From Chrysomallon squamiferum (lineage: Eukaryota > Mollusca > Gastropoda > Neomphalida > Peltospiridae): DNA of 64,000 bases. The stretch is taken from contig CM022666.1 of assembly GCA_012295275.1 (NCBI GenBank), positions 1,897,116 through 1,961,115 on the forward strand, read 5' to 3'. Shown here one piece after another: positions 27,593 to 63,784 of this stretch. A program made the position numbers and the translations under genes. The notes beneath the pieces were generated by a model. The model did no database searches. It had not been told where the DNA came from and worked only from the letters and a program-made list of their open reading frames with translations. Position 1 is the stretch's first letter. Each line of letters begins with the position of its first letter.

Positions 27593-29512
27593 TTAGCAGG
27601 AATAACTGTTTTAACTTTTTTTTAGTTCTGGGTAAATTATATGAAGTTCTAGATTCTGTCTGTTTTTTATTTTTATTTTTTTTTTTGTGTTTGTTTTCTT
27701 CTTTTATTTAAAATTCTAATAACCCTAGTGAAAATAAACTTCGAAAATGTCTTTTTTTTTTTAATTTACCAGCTTAAAAGGAAATAACAAACAGATTAAT
27801 TTTATCAGTTTAAATCTGTTGCTTTTTCTTTTTTTTTTTTTTTCAAATTTCCATAACATCAAACAACTATTTCATTTTTCTTCACAAATAAAAAAAAGTT
27901 CATCTTGAAGGTCAAAATGATATAAAAATGAACACACATATAAAATACAAGACATGATAAAATTAAAACAGCAAATGGTGAATAACATTTGTCAGCATTT
28001 CTGTTCTGCACTGTTTCATCTCAAAACAGTTTTCATCAAAAGAATTGTAATTCAGATTAGATACTGGACAACATCAACTGTACTAAAATAAAAATAACCT
28101 CTGTATAAAAGCAAGGAGATGGTCTGTACATTATTTTGATCACTACTTTTAAGTGTATAAAGAAGGATGTCTGGCAGAATTTTCTCTAAGGAATTCACTG
28201 TTAAAGATTTTTTTTATGCTTTTTCTTTTTTTTTTTTTTTTTCTTTTTCTTTACTAAATAAATTATGTAATTTTTATAACATTATTATTACTGTTTTATA
28301 TATTTTAAAGAACTAAAGACAGCAGCCTCTGCCCTAAAAATGTTTTTTTCAAAGACAGTGTTATATGTTTCCTATGTGTGGATGCATATAAAATGTAACT
28401 TGGTGCCTTTTAATTTAGTCCACTGACTGATGGATGGTTTTTTTTTTTCATATTATATCATTATGACACCAAAAAACAACCAAACAATTATTCATTCATG
28501 GTAAATATGTTGAGGTTTTCTAAAATATACTCTTATTAGTACAGTAAACTTTTTTTTTAGTTAACAAAAATAAGCTACATCTGAAGGAAGAATCATGATA
28601 AAAAAAACTGTTTTTTGTTTTATCATGCACAGAATACTTAACCAGACAATACTGCCACCACCAACACACTGTACAGTTCAAGAGGTGATGGCTTGATTAG
28701 ATTCCATCAGCACAGTTAATTTTCACATTTTTATTACAAAGGATTCCTTGGCAAACAAATCAAAGGCAGTATTTATCATGTTATTGCCAGTAACTCTGAA
28801 GAAAGACAAAACAAAGATTTGCTGAAAGATCACCCACGTGTCTGAAAATATTACTTTTATAGCGCTTTCTAATCTGAGCAAAAATTACTATAACAACATT
28901 TGTCAAGATGAAAGAAATGATGACAGGTGATACTGGGGCACAACTGTATGGAATTTCTGTCTTCAAAGAAAACAAATAAATAAAGCAGTAAAAAGCTGAT
29001 GCCAGTTAGAAAGACCTAACAAAGCCGTTAGAGTTGTTTCCCCTTAGTTTGTAATGATTACTCAATTTCTGAATAATGTAGGTCAACCAGGTTGCCATGT
29101 TTATGTTCCACAGTTCAGATCTATAATCAAGAAGGATTTAGATAACCAAAGGGCAAGTTTTATTTAAATAAACAGTTATATAACTGTTGTGATGTAATCT
29201 AATTTATGATTTGTTTCATAAAATAAAGTAAACAAAACATGGCTGCAAAATGGGATAATTCTGCAATGTTTCTTTACTAATGCTGATTCAGATTTGTTTA
29301 GGTAAACAATGTTTCATTACAAACTACAAATCTGCACTTTTTATATATTTTAAAATAAAGAATCAGGAATTTCCCACAAATACAAGTTTATTTAACATAA
29401 TTTCTCTACAATGAAAGTTATTGTAACAAAAAACAATTGGCTCTGTAACACACACACACACCTTCTGCATACCAAAAATAAATAAATAATAATATAATAA
29501 TACCACGGTGGC

Positions 29513-29541
<29 letters not shown>

Positions 29542-29544
<3 letters not shown>

Positions 29545-29672
29545 GCTACAAATACACAAGAGTGGACCATATTATGATAATAATAATAAAAATAATAATA
29601 TTAAACAAAAATGAAATATTCTAAAGCAAAAAATAGTAATCATTTTTGCAGAAAAAAAAACAAAAAAACACA
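29542..29672. repeat. Dispersed repeat, copy 2, beside exon 19
   Basis: Shares GCTACAAATA, AGTGGACCAT, ATGATAATAATAATAAAAAT, TTCTAAAGCAAAA and the A-rich tail with 24115-24280. Both are preceded by an AAT microsatellite. It may be a small nonautonomous element that carries or seeds the microsatellite. Confidence 0.8.
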
Positions 29673-29761
29673 AAATGAAAGCACAGAAAACCAAGTCATG
29701 GAATCAGTTTTCTGTAAATGACAAGTGGGAAATTCCTGACAGAGAAGTAAGAGAGACTTAC

Positions 29762-53973
<24,212 letters not shown>

Positions 53974-54230
53974 TTTGTGATTTAATCAGCATCGAAAACA
54001 GCTTCCTCCGTGTTCAACGCTCTATATCATAAAATCCTGGTTAGTCAGAACGTCAAAAAATTTCATATTTTTCCTCGATTTATCGATAGTACGTTCAAAT
54101 ACAATTTTAATGGCAAAATCCTTCGATTAAAGCTTCAAAATTACAGCTAAACCAGACCATTTCCAACTATTTACAGTCAAAACTCAACCGAGTGTGACCT
54201 ACAATGCATTATGGGAAATTTTGTCTGCGG
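53974..54230 (-). promoter_or_regulatory. msn/TNIK/MAP4K4: Probable 5' UTR and promoter of the kinase gene
   Basis: Just upstream of the ATG, the sense strand has TTTCCCATAATGCATTGTAG (54201-54220), very close to the vertebrate ZNF143/THAP11 SBS element TTCCCATAATGCA. A TATCGATA octamer (54081-54088) equals the DRE core motif known from Drosophila promoters. There is no clear TATA box. The start site itself cannot be located from sequence. Confidence 0.5.
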
Positions 54231-54445
54231 CTATTTTCCATACGGCCATGACGTTTAAAACAATCTTAAACGCTTATTCATTATTCTGGTCGGTTATGCA
54301 TGAATGCCTCTTTTTATTTTCTGTTTATTTCTTAACCCCTCTGGGAAAAATTATCTTTCAGTCATGTTATGTGTGACAAAAACAAAAAGAAAATACGTCA
54401 GTTAGACCTTTCCCAAATGCTTATCCATGTCCTCTGAATTTAGTA

Positions 54446-54447
<2 letters not shown>

Positions 54448-54525
<78 letters not shown>
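54448..54525. repeat. (CT)39 tract upstream of kinase promoter
   Basis: A pure 78-nt CT run, i.e. GA on the sense strand of the kinase, about 475 bp upstream of its ATG. The spurious Arg-Glu repeat reading frame across it is not a protein. Confidence 0.95.
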
Positions 54526-54528
<3 letters not shown>

Positions 54529-54530
54529 AG

Positions 54531-55603
54531 ATTTACAGCAGAATAGGTATTGCGTGCATATTTTAGTGCATATTTTGTGGTATTTTCCATTCCTGCTAAT
54601 ACTTCCATGAATATAATAATATTATTATATCAAAGATCATTGCGAGTATTTTATAATAGAGAGCGTTCAGCTGTTTTTTGTGTAATACTGACATGATAAT
54701 TTACTTAGATTTTACAGATGAAATCTATATTCTCAGTCCACCAATTTATTCTCTCAATCTCAAAACAAAGAGTTATATGGATTCACTCAAATTTATAAAA
54801 TATGAGATTATTTAGTAAAAAGAAATATCTAAAGATATAAATATGGTTTCCGAAATTGTAATAATTATTATTTGAGCAATAATTTAAAATAATAATAATA
54901 ACAACAACAACAACAACAACAATAAAAACATCACAATAATATGATATTTCGTGCCCTTATCTTTTGCTATAAGGTTATTTAAAACCATGACAAGGCATGA
55001 CTGGGTAAATTAAAAATGACACGTATGGTGACGTCAGTACATAAAGGAAAGACATTTTCCAATCCTATGTTTATTTGAGCGTAAAAAGTGAGTCAAATGA
55101 TTTCGCTACATTTTTGGAAATGAAATCACAAATAAAATCTAGGTTGTTACCCACTGATTTGAGCTTTGTACATTTGTTTATTATTTATCGCATTTCTATA
55201 CTTATTTGAAGAAATAACCTGTAAATGAATTAATGTTATAAGAATGCTCGATTCATCTTCTTTAGAAGGGAAAGTTGGATGCGATTTAATCAAGAGAAAC
55301 AACTCCGATTCACATTCTCATAACCTTTCTCTATTTGTTGTCGCCCCTTTTCTCTTATCTTTATTTTATTTTATTTATTTATTTTGGTGATTCAAATAAG
55401 TGAATTATAAAATAATAATAAACGTTTTAATCAGTTTGGTTACACAGTTATGTGCACATTTTTATTATTATTATTTTTAAAATAAAATAAAATAAAAACA
55501 TTTATGTTAAAACATACTTTTTTGCTTTCCTTCCTGTTCTTCGTATCTGTTTAATTGCTTTAAACACAACAATACAAATATATATTTTTTTTTTTTTTTT
55601 TTA

Positions 55604-55635
<32 letters not shown>

Positions 55636-56373
55636 AAAGAGTAAAGATAATATTGCCCATATAACAATGATTTTAATTAACTGTAACTTCCGAAGAAAAA
55701 AACCAAACTAAAAACCAAAACAAAACAAACATTAACAAGAAAGAAATCAATCGAAAAGACGAAAGATAGATATCCATATATTATATTTTGTTGCATTAAA
55801 ATCATAAATATTCACAACAATTGTATTGTATAACAATAATATATTCTGTCTCTTTAAAAACGTTCGTTTTGGCATTCAGTATGTAACAAAATAATTCTAG
55901 AAGACACCACACCCTTTGAAATTAGCATGTCCCATTCAATGCAGCCTACATGTATAGGATGACCTACCAAATGTAAAGGTTATATTTACTTTCCCCTATT
56001 TACCTAAACACCTACATTTTTTTTTTCTTAACCTATCTTTAATTTTGTATTTCTGTTATCTAAACCTAACTAGCTTTTACGTTTTAATATACATAGATTT
56101 TTATTATGAAGGCCGTTCTAATTACTACAATATGAAAAGTAGTTAAAATCTGCTAATTACACCTTTTTTTTAATAATAATAATAATAATAATAATAGTAA
56201 TAATAATAAATATAATAATAAACAAGACAAAATTGATGCTGAATGATAATTTCAAATATAACAGAAATAACAAAAATCATTAAAATTGTTGCAAGTTGTA
56301 TTTTATTGTTGTTGTTGTTGTAACTGTTAAAGCGCAAAATATTCCTCTTATTTATTCATTTTGTTATTATTAT

Positions 56374-56417
<44 letters not shown>

Positions 56418-57267
56418 TTATTATTATTATTATTATTATACGAAATACATTCTTTTTTATTATTAATTTTATTTATGTTTTATTTTTATTTATTTTATTT
56501 ATTTTTTTTTTAAATGACGTTTATTCTTCATACTGAATGTATAACGATGTAAACTCCTTCTTCTAAAATCGTCAATACGTCTTTTTTATTCCTAAGTTAG
56601 TTTTAAGGTCAAATATTAAAACGGAAACTCCAGTGGTATAATATATTTTAAAATCACAAATATTAACTTCAAAGATAAATCATATTTGAACCAAATTAGA
56701 TTATTCCTCGGTATAGGTCTTCAAATACTTTTAATAAATGCTTTCTTATATATATATATATATAGTTAAAACAAACAATATTTGTTGTTGTTTTAAAAAA
56801 AATCCAAACAAACAAGAACGTTTGACACCTAATAACAGTTAATATTAAAATATGTCGGAGAGTAGTCAGCCTGTAGTAATATTAGTATTTGTTCATTCAT
56901 TCCTACAACTAAAATTTTAATTCTAAGATATAACAGACAATCACAATCCACCATATATGATTCCAAATATCATCGCCTTGACTGCTACAAATAAAAAAAA
57001 TTATTTGTTCGCAAAAGAAATTAATAGTCGAAATCGTAACTACACTGCTGAAATTTCACCACAAGTATTTCCTTTTCTAGAATGCCAATTATAAAGCCGA
57101 ATTAAAACTCACATAACATTTAGGCTTCCAAAGATAGGTACCAAAAAAAAACCCTTAAAAAAGAAAAATACAGTGAACAGATTCAAATGTTAACACCCGT
57201 CCCATGAAAATATCTAAGCATTAAATAAATTATTTAATATTTTCTTAAGTGTTTTATTGAAACTTAC
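54531..57267. other. AT-rich upstream region, no gene seen
   Basis: It holds a CAA run (54900-54921), a palindromic CRE TGACGTCA (55029-55036), an AAAG run (55605-55636), and an ACT tract turning into ATT (56374-56440). If the exon at 57268-57309 is real, this stretch is part of an intron of the kinase gene. Confidence 0.6.
56374..56440. repeat. ACT tract turning into ATT
   Basis: About 14 ACT units followed by 8 ATT units with no spacer. Confidence 0.95.
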
Positions 57268-57309
57268 CTGATAACCTCTCGACCTTCGTATTTGGATTAT
57301 AGTCGCCAT
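57268..57309 (-). CDS. Possible alternative first exon of the kinase
   Basis: The minus strand has ATG followed by 14 codons, MATIIQIRRSRGYQ, then a strong donor TATCAG|GTAAGTT. It ends in phase 0, the same as exon 1, so splicing to exon 2 would give a different basic N-terminus joined to DPAGIFDL. The MAT start resembles exon 1. It sits next to a less AT-rich, CpG-containing block that looks like a promoter. It could be chance, or the start of another gene. No transcript evidence is available. Confidence 0.35.
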
Positions 57310-57565
57310 AAAATTATATAATATTTTCTACCACAAAATACCAAAAAATATATAAAAATAAATATATATCAATAGCACACTTTCAAAATTTACCACTTGA
57401 TCATTTTAACCATAAAATATGTGACGTCTATCGAGTCGGTGTACGTGGGTTAGTGTGTGTTTTTAAAGCGACCTATCGTGACTCGAGCAAACTCGGAATG
57501 ACAATGACATTCGGGTAGGCAGGCTACAGCTGCTGAAACCGAAATTGACGATTCGCGGCACGAGC
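57310..57565. promoter_or_regulatory. Candidate bidirectional promoter
   Basis: From about 57420 the sequence becomes markedly less AT-rich, with many CpG (CGAG, TCGTGAC, TTCGCGGCACG). It holds TGACGTCT (57422-57429) and TACGTGGG. It lies between a minus-strand ATG-plus-donor (57309) and a plus-strand ATG-plus-donor (57566), 256 bp apart. Confidence 0.4.
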
Positions 57566-57702
57566 ATGCCGTCTGCTACAAATCCGTCTGCACACCACCG
57601 CCAAGACATGACGGATGCTAATGGTATGCTTAAACACTTGTTATTGTCAAACAAATGCCCCTTAGAGCAGCAGAGAAGGATAAAACGCCGTATTTGTCAA
57701 CA
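57566..57702 (+). CDS. Possible first coding exon of an unrecognised plus-strand gene
   Basis: The ATG at 57566 is the first in a frame that is open from a stop at 57479-57481. Forty-five codons and two bases follow to a strong donor CAACA|GTAAGTG. The peptide starts MPSATNPSAHHRQDMTDANG. It contains an LxxLL motif, LKHLL, at residues 22-26, and a basic RRIKRR at 37-42, a combination seen in some nuclear coregulators. A tiny upstream reading frame (MTMTFG, stop) precedes it. I do not recognise the family and found no second exon before 64000. It could be noncoding. Confidence 0.35.
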
Positions 57703-57900
57703 GTAAGTGATATGCAATACAATACGTTAAACAATTAGCAGTATTTGAACAATCTTAGCAAATACCGCTTTCCTTACAACTGATGTAAGAAATAGGCCTA
57801 CTTTCTGAAAAATATTTGAGAGAGATGTAAAATCTAGATATATCTATATAAATAATTTTGCTTACCACAATTTTTTTCTTTAAAATTTTATTTATCTTGT

Positions 57901-57902
57901 AT

Positions 57903-57949
<47 letters not shown>

Positions 57950-57952
57950 TTT
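57901..57952. repeat. (TTTA)13 microsatellite
   Basis: A pure TTTA run. A second TTTA run is at 58317-58352. Confidence 0.95.
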
Positions 57953-58089
57953 GTAACTAATACCGCTATATAAAATAATAATAATAATAATAAAAGATTT
58001 TGGAATGCACAGTTCTAAAGAAGATAATGGGGTTATTTTTGAAAAAATTTCTCTGCACAGTTCTAATGTTATAATTTATTTATTTTTAA

Positions 58090-58125
<36 letters not shown>

Positions 58126-58313
58126 TTATTTTTTTTCTTACAGTAGGATTAGTTCAAAGGGCTAAAATGTGACAGTTATACATCTATAATGTTGTGTAAT
58201 TATGTGTCACATAATGCCGTATTTTAGTCGATAGTTTCGATCGTAAAAGACGCCTTCGGTAACTTGATAGTTTTGATTTTCACACCAGTGTAATGGTAAT
58301 TGAATTTTTGTTT

Positions 58314-58348
<35 letters not shown>

Positions 58349-58439
58349 TTTTATTATTATTATTATTATTTATCTATTAACTTAGTAGTAGTAGTTGTCG
58401 TAGTAGTCCTAGTGGCAGTAGTAATAGTAGTTATAGTAG

Positions 58440-58508
58440 TAGTATCATTTATTTATTTATTTGATTGATTGATTGATTTTATCATTATTTTTTTATTATT
58501 ATTATTAT

Positions 58509-58558
<50 letters not shown>

Positions 58559-58770
58559 CTACATTTGCATCGAGGGTGTGTCATTATCTCCCAATGTTTT
58601 ATTAGTTCATCATTATTCATGATCCCCCACCCACAAACACACACAAAAGATACAACACCCACTGCTATATCAGCTAAAATATCAGTCAGAATTCTAATAT
58701 ATATCTATATCTATCTATATATATATATCTATATCTATCTATTATATATATATATATATATATATATATC
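58440..58770. repeat. Cluster of TTTA, ACT and TA/TATC repeats
   Basis: TTTA/GATT at 58447-58478, ACT at 58511-58557, and TATATC then TA at 58698-58770. Confidence 0.9.
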
Positions 58771-59309
58771 TTAACTGTCGCAGTGTTTACTGCCACTCAA
58801 CCGGTCTCAGCGCATTTCCTGTTAATGACTTGTGACGTAATGTTCTATAAATAAACTGTGCCGTGCAATGCGTTACAATAAAACGGAAAACAAATACAAA
58901 TTCACTGATAGCAACTTTCGTTAAGCAAATTTGATAAACTTCCGCACAGCGGATTTTTGTGGATTTTGGATAATAACTAATCAAAAGAAACCAAACCTAT
59001 TGCAATTTGTGGTTAGTCACACGATGTACTGTTTGTAGAACTGACCAGACTACAGCTCAAAATTCCTATCTCTCTGCTCCGTATAAAAATAATATAACTG
59101 TACATGTTATAAATTTGAAAATTTAAAAATATATACATGTATGTTATTTTACGAAGAAATAAATAAAGTAAGCAATATACAATAGAAATGAACAAGATAA
59201 CTTTTTTCTACAAAATACATTCTTACCCAGCAAAAATCATTGAAATCAATATCTTCCAGGGGTGTCATTTTTATGAGAAAAAAAAAAAAAAAATACGAAA
59301 AGCACCATG

Positions 59310-59345
59310 CACTGACGTCAGTGACCCTTAATTCATGACGTCATG
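59310..59345. promoter_or_regulatory. Two perfect CRE palindromes, 23 bp apart
   Basis: CACTGACGTCAGTG (59310-59323) and CATGACGTCATG (59334-59345) are each perfect palindromes around TGACGTCA, the full CREB/ATF site. A forkhead-like GTTAAACAAA follows at once. Confidence 0.5.
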
Positions 59346-60202
59346 TTAAACAAATCCATTGTTTGTGTTAAACAATGGGGTTTTTCTCTTCTTTTTTTTT
59401 CTTACTTTTTACTTGTTTTCTTCATTTTCTTTCTTTCCTATTTACTTAATTTTTACTGTTATTCTTTGCAAATGTTTAATTTGTCTGGCATTTGTTATCT
59501 GCGTTATTCTTTATTTTTATTGAAATTTTAATAATTAATTTTAATATTTGCATGCTCATTTCTTTTTTATTGTCATATTTGTATTTTAATCCCCCCCAAA
59601 AAAAGAAAGAAAAAAAAAGAAACTTTTACCTTTTATTACTTATTTATTTATCATATATTTATTCATGTAATTACTTATTATCATAATCATATTATTATTA
59701 TCATCATCTTCATCATTATTATGGACGCAGTTATAAAAAGCCAAGCCATATTGTTTTCGTTCCTTGGGAAAGTATGTATACAATATATTTTTCTTCTAAC
59801 TGAACAAAAGTAGCATTTAACCTGACAGCATCACTTTTTTGTCTCATTATCTGTTGATCCTTAAGCATAAATATATCACGTAAATAAAGCTGTAAAAAAA
59901 AAATGTATTATCTTTACGTAAAATCATTTATTTATTTTATATTTATTTATCTGTCTGTCTGTCTGTCTGTTTGTTAGTTTGTTTTGTTTGTTATTTTAGA
60001 TTTTGAACGAATAAAAGAAAAAAAGGGACGCTATCCTAAAGGGACGTTACTCGTCCTGTATAACTCGACTTAAGAATTACCTCCCATGTCGTTTCATAAT
60101 TCCACGCGCCTTTTAACGCTATATTTACTTCTGCCTTAACAGGTTCGTCACATTATGAAATATTTGTTCCCTCCCATGAACAAACTCAAAATGAATAAAT
60201 TA

Positions 60203-60234
<32 letters not shown>

Positions 60235-60298
60235 TTAGCGTTTTCTCATCTTCTTTTCTTCATCTTCGTTTTATTTTTATTATTATTGTTTATTAGCG

Positions 60299-60341
60299 TT
60301 GTCATTATTACTACTACTACTTCGTCTTCAGCTACTACTAG

Positions 60342-60373
<32 letters not shown>

Positions 60374-60570
60374 TTACTATTACTATTGTTAATAATAATA
60401 ATAATTATTATTATTATTACTACTATTACAACTCTACTGTTATACTATTATTGTTGTTTTTGTTGCTGTTGTTGCTGCAGCTGCTATTGTTATCACCATC
60501 ATCATTATAATTATCGTCATCATTATTATTATTACAACTTTTATCATCCATTTTATTCTTGTTGTTGTTG
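60299..60570. repeat. ACT/ATT/GTT trinucleotide mixture
   Basis: ACT at 60338-60369, then AAT/ATT, GTT and ATC segments. The two long plus-strand frames here are repeat artefacts. Confidence 0.9.
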
Positions 60571-61319
60571 TTATGAAAAGTTAAAATATATCAAGATCCA
60601 TTTCGTGAATATAGATATAACGACACTGCCGTATCCACTTAAAGATGGCAGATACCGAGATCGCGTCCCCTCTGTAACTCTTACAAAAAAAAAAGAAGTT
60701 GCATTTTTCTGACTTTTTCATTTTTACACACTGACCTTTGAACTGTTAGTGTGCCCTGGGCAGACGTAACCGGCTTGCGTCATCACCGAAATTTTAAAAA
60801 AAAAAAAAAAAAAATCATAGCAGAAAAAGCTAGACGTGAATCTGTGACTTGGAGCTGTAACTGTCATCGCTGCCAAATTAAGCCATTATTTAATGGATTC
60901 TCATCAAAATACAAGTCACTGCTCGATATTTGTCGGAATTAAAAACCTCTAACGACACCCAATCGTCCCTTAATGACAAATTAATTACAATACAAATCTG
61001 CAAGTAAATGGACGCCTGGATTTAACCTTTCGTTGGCATCGCTGGGAGAATTTAAAATGTTCACTGATCGCGCGAGTGCATTGTCGTTTGTGAAATGTCT
61101 GATGAAAACAAAACGTTCGCCATCTTAACTGATTGTGCTGTTCGATAAGAATAGCGTTACCGTTCATTAATGACAACAAAAATAAAACAAAATAAAATGT
61201 ATATTAAACAATTGAATATTACGATTGCTGATGCTATTAGACAACTGCTTTTTCTTCTTACATTAACAGTTGCTGCTGTTACTGATGTTAATATTATTGT
61301 TCCTCCTGGGTTTTTTTAT

Positions 61320-61352
61320 CCTTTTCTTCTTCTTCTTCTTCTTCTTCTTCTT

Positions 61353-61426
<74 letters not shown>

Positions 61427-61436
61427 CATCATCATC

Positions 61437-61467
<31 letters not shown>

Positions 61468-61496
61468 CCATCATCATCACCATCGTCATCATCAAG
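61320..61496. repeat. Three-part microsatellite CTT-ATT-ATC
   Basis: About 60 nt of CTT, then about 45 nt of ATT, then about 70 nt of ATC with ACC and GTC variants, without unique DNA between them. Confidence 0.95.
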
Positions 61497-61864
61497 ATAT
61501 GACCATCAATTATTTTAAATTATTTATTTATTTATTAAACGATCTTAATGTCCATAAATTGTAATTGCATCTGTTTAACTCTGCAGGTATAAATCCGGTA
61601 TTACCGCAATTCCCAGTTCCCAAGGTTGCCTTGGAAATCAGCATCAACATCTGTTTCATTTACATCGAATTTATACAGAAGCGTATCTTTTTAAAACACA
61701 CGGTGCTAAAATCATTCTATCCATTTATATGAATCGATCCATTCGCTCACAAATCTTGTTTATGACCCACACTTAACACATGCCTTCATAGTTGTTTGGG
61801 GTTTTTTTCTAGTTTTTTTTTTTTTTTTTTTTTATGAAATTTATCTCTTCAGAAAAAGATGTGG

Positions 61865-61909
<45 letters not shown>

Positions 61910-62379
61910 AATTGCCCGCCTTTAAAGTCACAATCAGAAGATATGGTTGTCTTTATTCGACAATTTCCGGACGTTAATGTGGATTTTACTGTCTAAAACC
62001 GAATTAGAACTGCGACGCGGAACGGAATATGTAAATAGGATCTGGTGGGATTTCCTGAAATTACGTGCAGGTAATGCTGGGTTTAGGGTCGAGATTTATT
62101 TGATTAGCCAATCACATTTCGTGTTGCATTCATAACAGATTAAACCGGTGCCGCGCAGATATCGTTAAAAATGAACGTTCTATAATTAAAGAAACAGACA
62201 CAATGATTAATCGATATGAAAAGACATACAAGACAAACAAATTGACAAATAACCAACCATGCAGACAGGCAGATCTGTCATTATTGATAAACAATTAGAC
62301 AGACACATATTTAGATACTGTTGGCAATATAAACATATAAATCTGCGTATGAAAGTTGTTTTATATATATATGTATGTG

Positions 62380-62464
<85 letters not shown>
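62380..62464. repeat. (GT)42 microsatellite
   Basis: A nearly pure GT run after a short TA run. Confidence 0.95.
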
Positions 62465-62465
<1 letters not shown>

Positions 62466-62874
62466 TAGAAACGAAAGTTAAAGTATTCAAAACTAAAAAC
62501 GAAATCGCCAACAGGTACATTGTTTGAGAAAAAGCGATTGATGGATAGAGACAGACGCTGAAATACGAAACGAATTCAGTATAATAATATTTACATTTGT
62601 TCCTCTTGTAACTGGATAAGATTAATAAATTTCTCCTTATCCACTTTACCACGTGGACGAAACAAAACAAAAACCTTTCTTCTTCATACGTCACGCTCGC
62701 ATTGTTATTAGACACGACACGTTGTTTGTTCCGCTTTTTAGCCCTTGTTAGTTTTCGTTATCGTTCTGTTCCGTCAATTTTCGTCATCAAAGAGGTTTAG
62801 CCTTTTATGCGCTGTTTATTCGAGGGATAAAAATCAAACTTTTTGATTGATAGTGTTTTTCTTTGAGATTTCCC

Positions 62875-62982
62875 TCATGACGTATTGATGATATCATCAC
62901 GCCTCGTTTGAGTTTCGTCTCATGTGATGTTTTATTGGCCTTTTAGTCGACTGCTCTTTATTGCTCGCCTTTCATGACGTAT
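62875..62982. promoter_or_regulatory. Repeated TCATGACGTAT with a 14-bp palindrome
   Basis: The 11-mer TCATGACGTAT occurs at 62875-62885 and 62972-62982. The perfect palindrome TGATGATATCATCA lies at 62886-62899, directly after the first. Together they look like a bZIP-type binding region, inferred from motif only. Confidence 0.35.
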
Positions 62983-63784
62983 AATGTTTTAATTTTTTTT
63001 GTTTCCCCCTTAAACTAATAATTGGCATCCCACTATAAGTAATGAAGAAATGTTAATGTTAATTTGATAATAATTAATGATTTAAATCTATTTTTATTTT
63101 TTATTTTGTTTTTTTTTTATTATTTTTTAAATTTTTTATTAACGTTTCATTGGTAATACACTTTTTATTATGTGTAATATATTCTTTTTAAAATGCATAT
63201 GTGTGTGTGTGTATATGTATATATATGTATATATATATATATATAGATATATATATTAATTCTGAATGGTTACTATGATCTCACTTTATTCTCACGGAAA
63301 ACGGACAACTACTGAAGTATGACACAGGGTTGCTGGATCGATTCTAAGCGATGAAACATTTTATTTAATTTAATTATTTTCGTTACTATTTGTTTTTCTT
63401 ATTTATTTATTTATTTATTCGTCTGTTTGTTTGTTTGTTTGTTTGTTCATTTATTTATTTATTTAAATATTTATTAGTGAAGTTTCTGACAAATACCAAC
63501 ATCAGGTGTCACTTTATTTTCGAGATCAATTTCAACACCGAAATCGCGCACCGACCAAAGAAGACATCAGCAATATGTTTTTCCACCAAAGGTTACATTT
63601 ACCAAGTAATGAAGAAGCATAAAGATATTTACTCAAGACATTTTTTTTTTAAAACTTTTTTTTTTTTTTTTCTTTTTTCATCTTCACTTTACGATAATCT
63701 ACAATTTCTCAAATGACCACGAAGCAGCGAAAGCTTGCCTAAATCCAAACAAAACTGAACGAGTCTTTTAGACGTTGTGCCAAC

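Larger units (their letters stand above)
1..29761 (-). other. Intron after exon 19, at least 29.7 kb, next exon not in window
   Basis: No exon with both splice sites and family similarity was found. Contents include the hairpin at 2993-3055, a SINE-like fragment near 3480-3575, and microsatellites listed separately. Poly-A/T runs lie at 3072-3102, 10104-10130, 10578-10609, 20600-20632 and 27084-27116. Less AT-rich islands lie near 8780-9080, 18480-18620, 19840-20280, 22690-23105 and 25310-25600. The islands have stops in all frames, so they look regulatory rather than coding. Confidence 0.7.

Noticed and set aside
54402-54608. Arg-Glu repeat protein on the minus strand
   Set aside because: It is the translation of the CT microsatellite.
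61582-61680. Possible second exon of the plus-strand gene after CTCTGCAG
   Set aside because: The acceptor-like CTGCAG is followed by a frame without a clear donor, and nothing connects it to the 57566 exon.
63325-63350. B-box-like GGATCGATTCT
   Set aside because: Two mismatches and no tRNA structure nearby.
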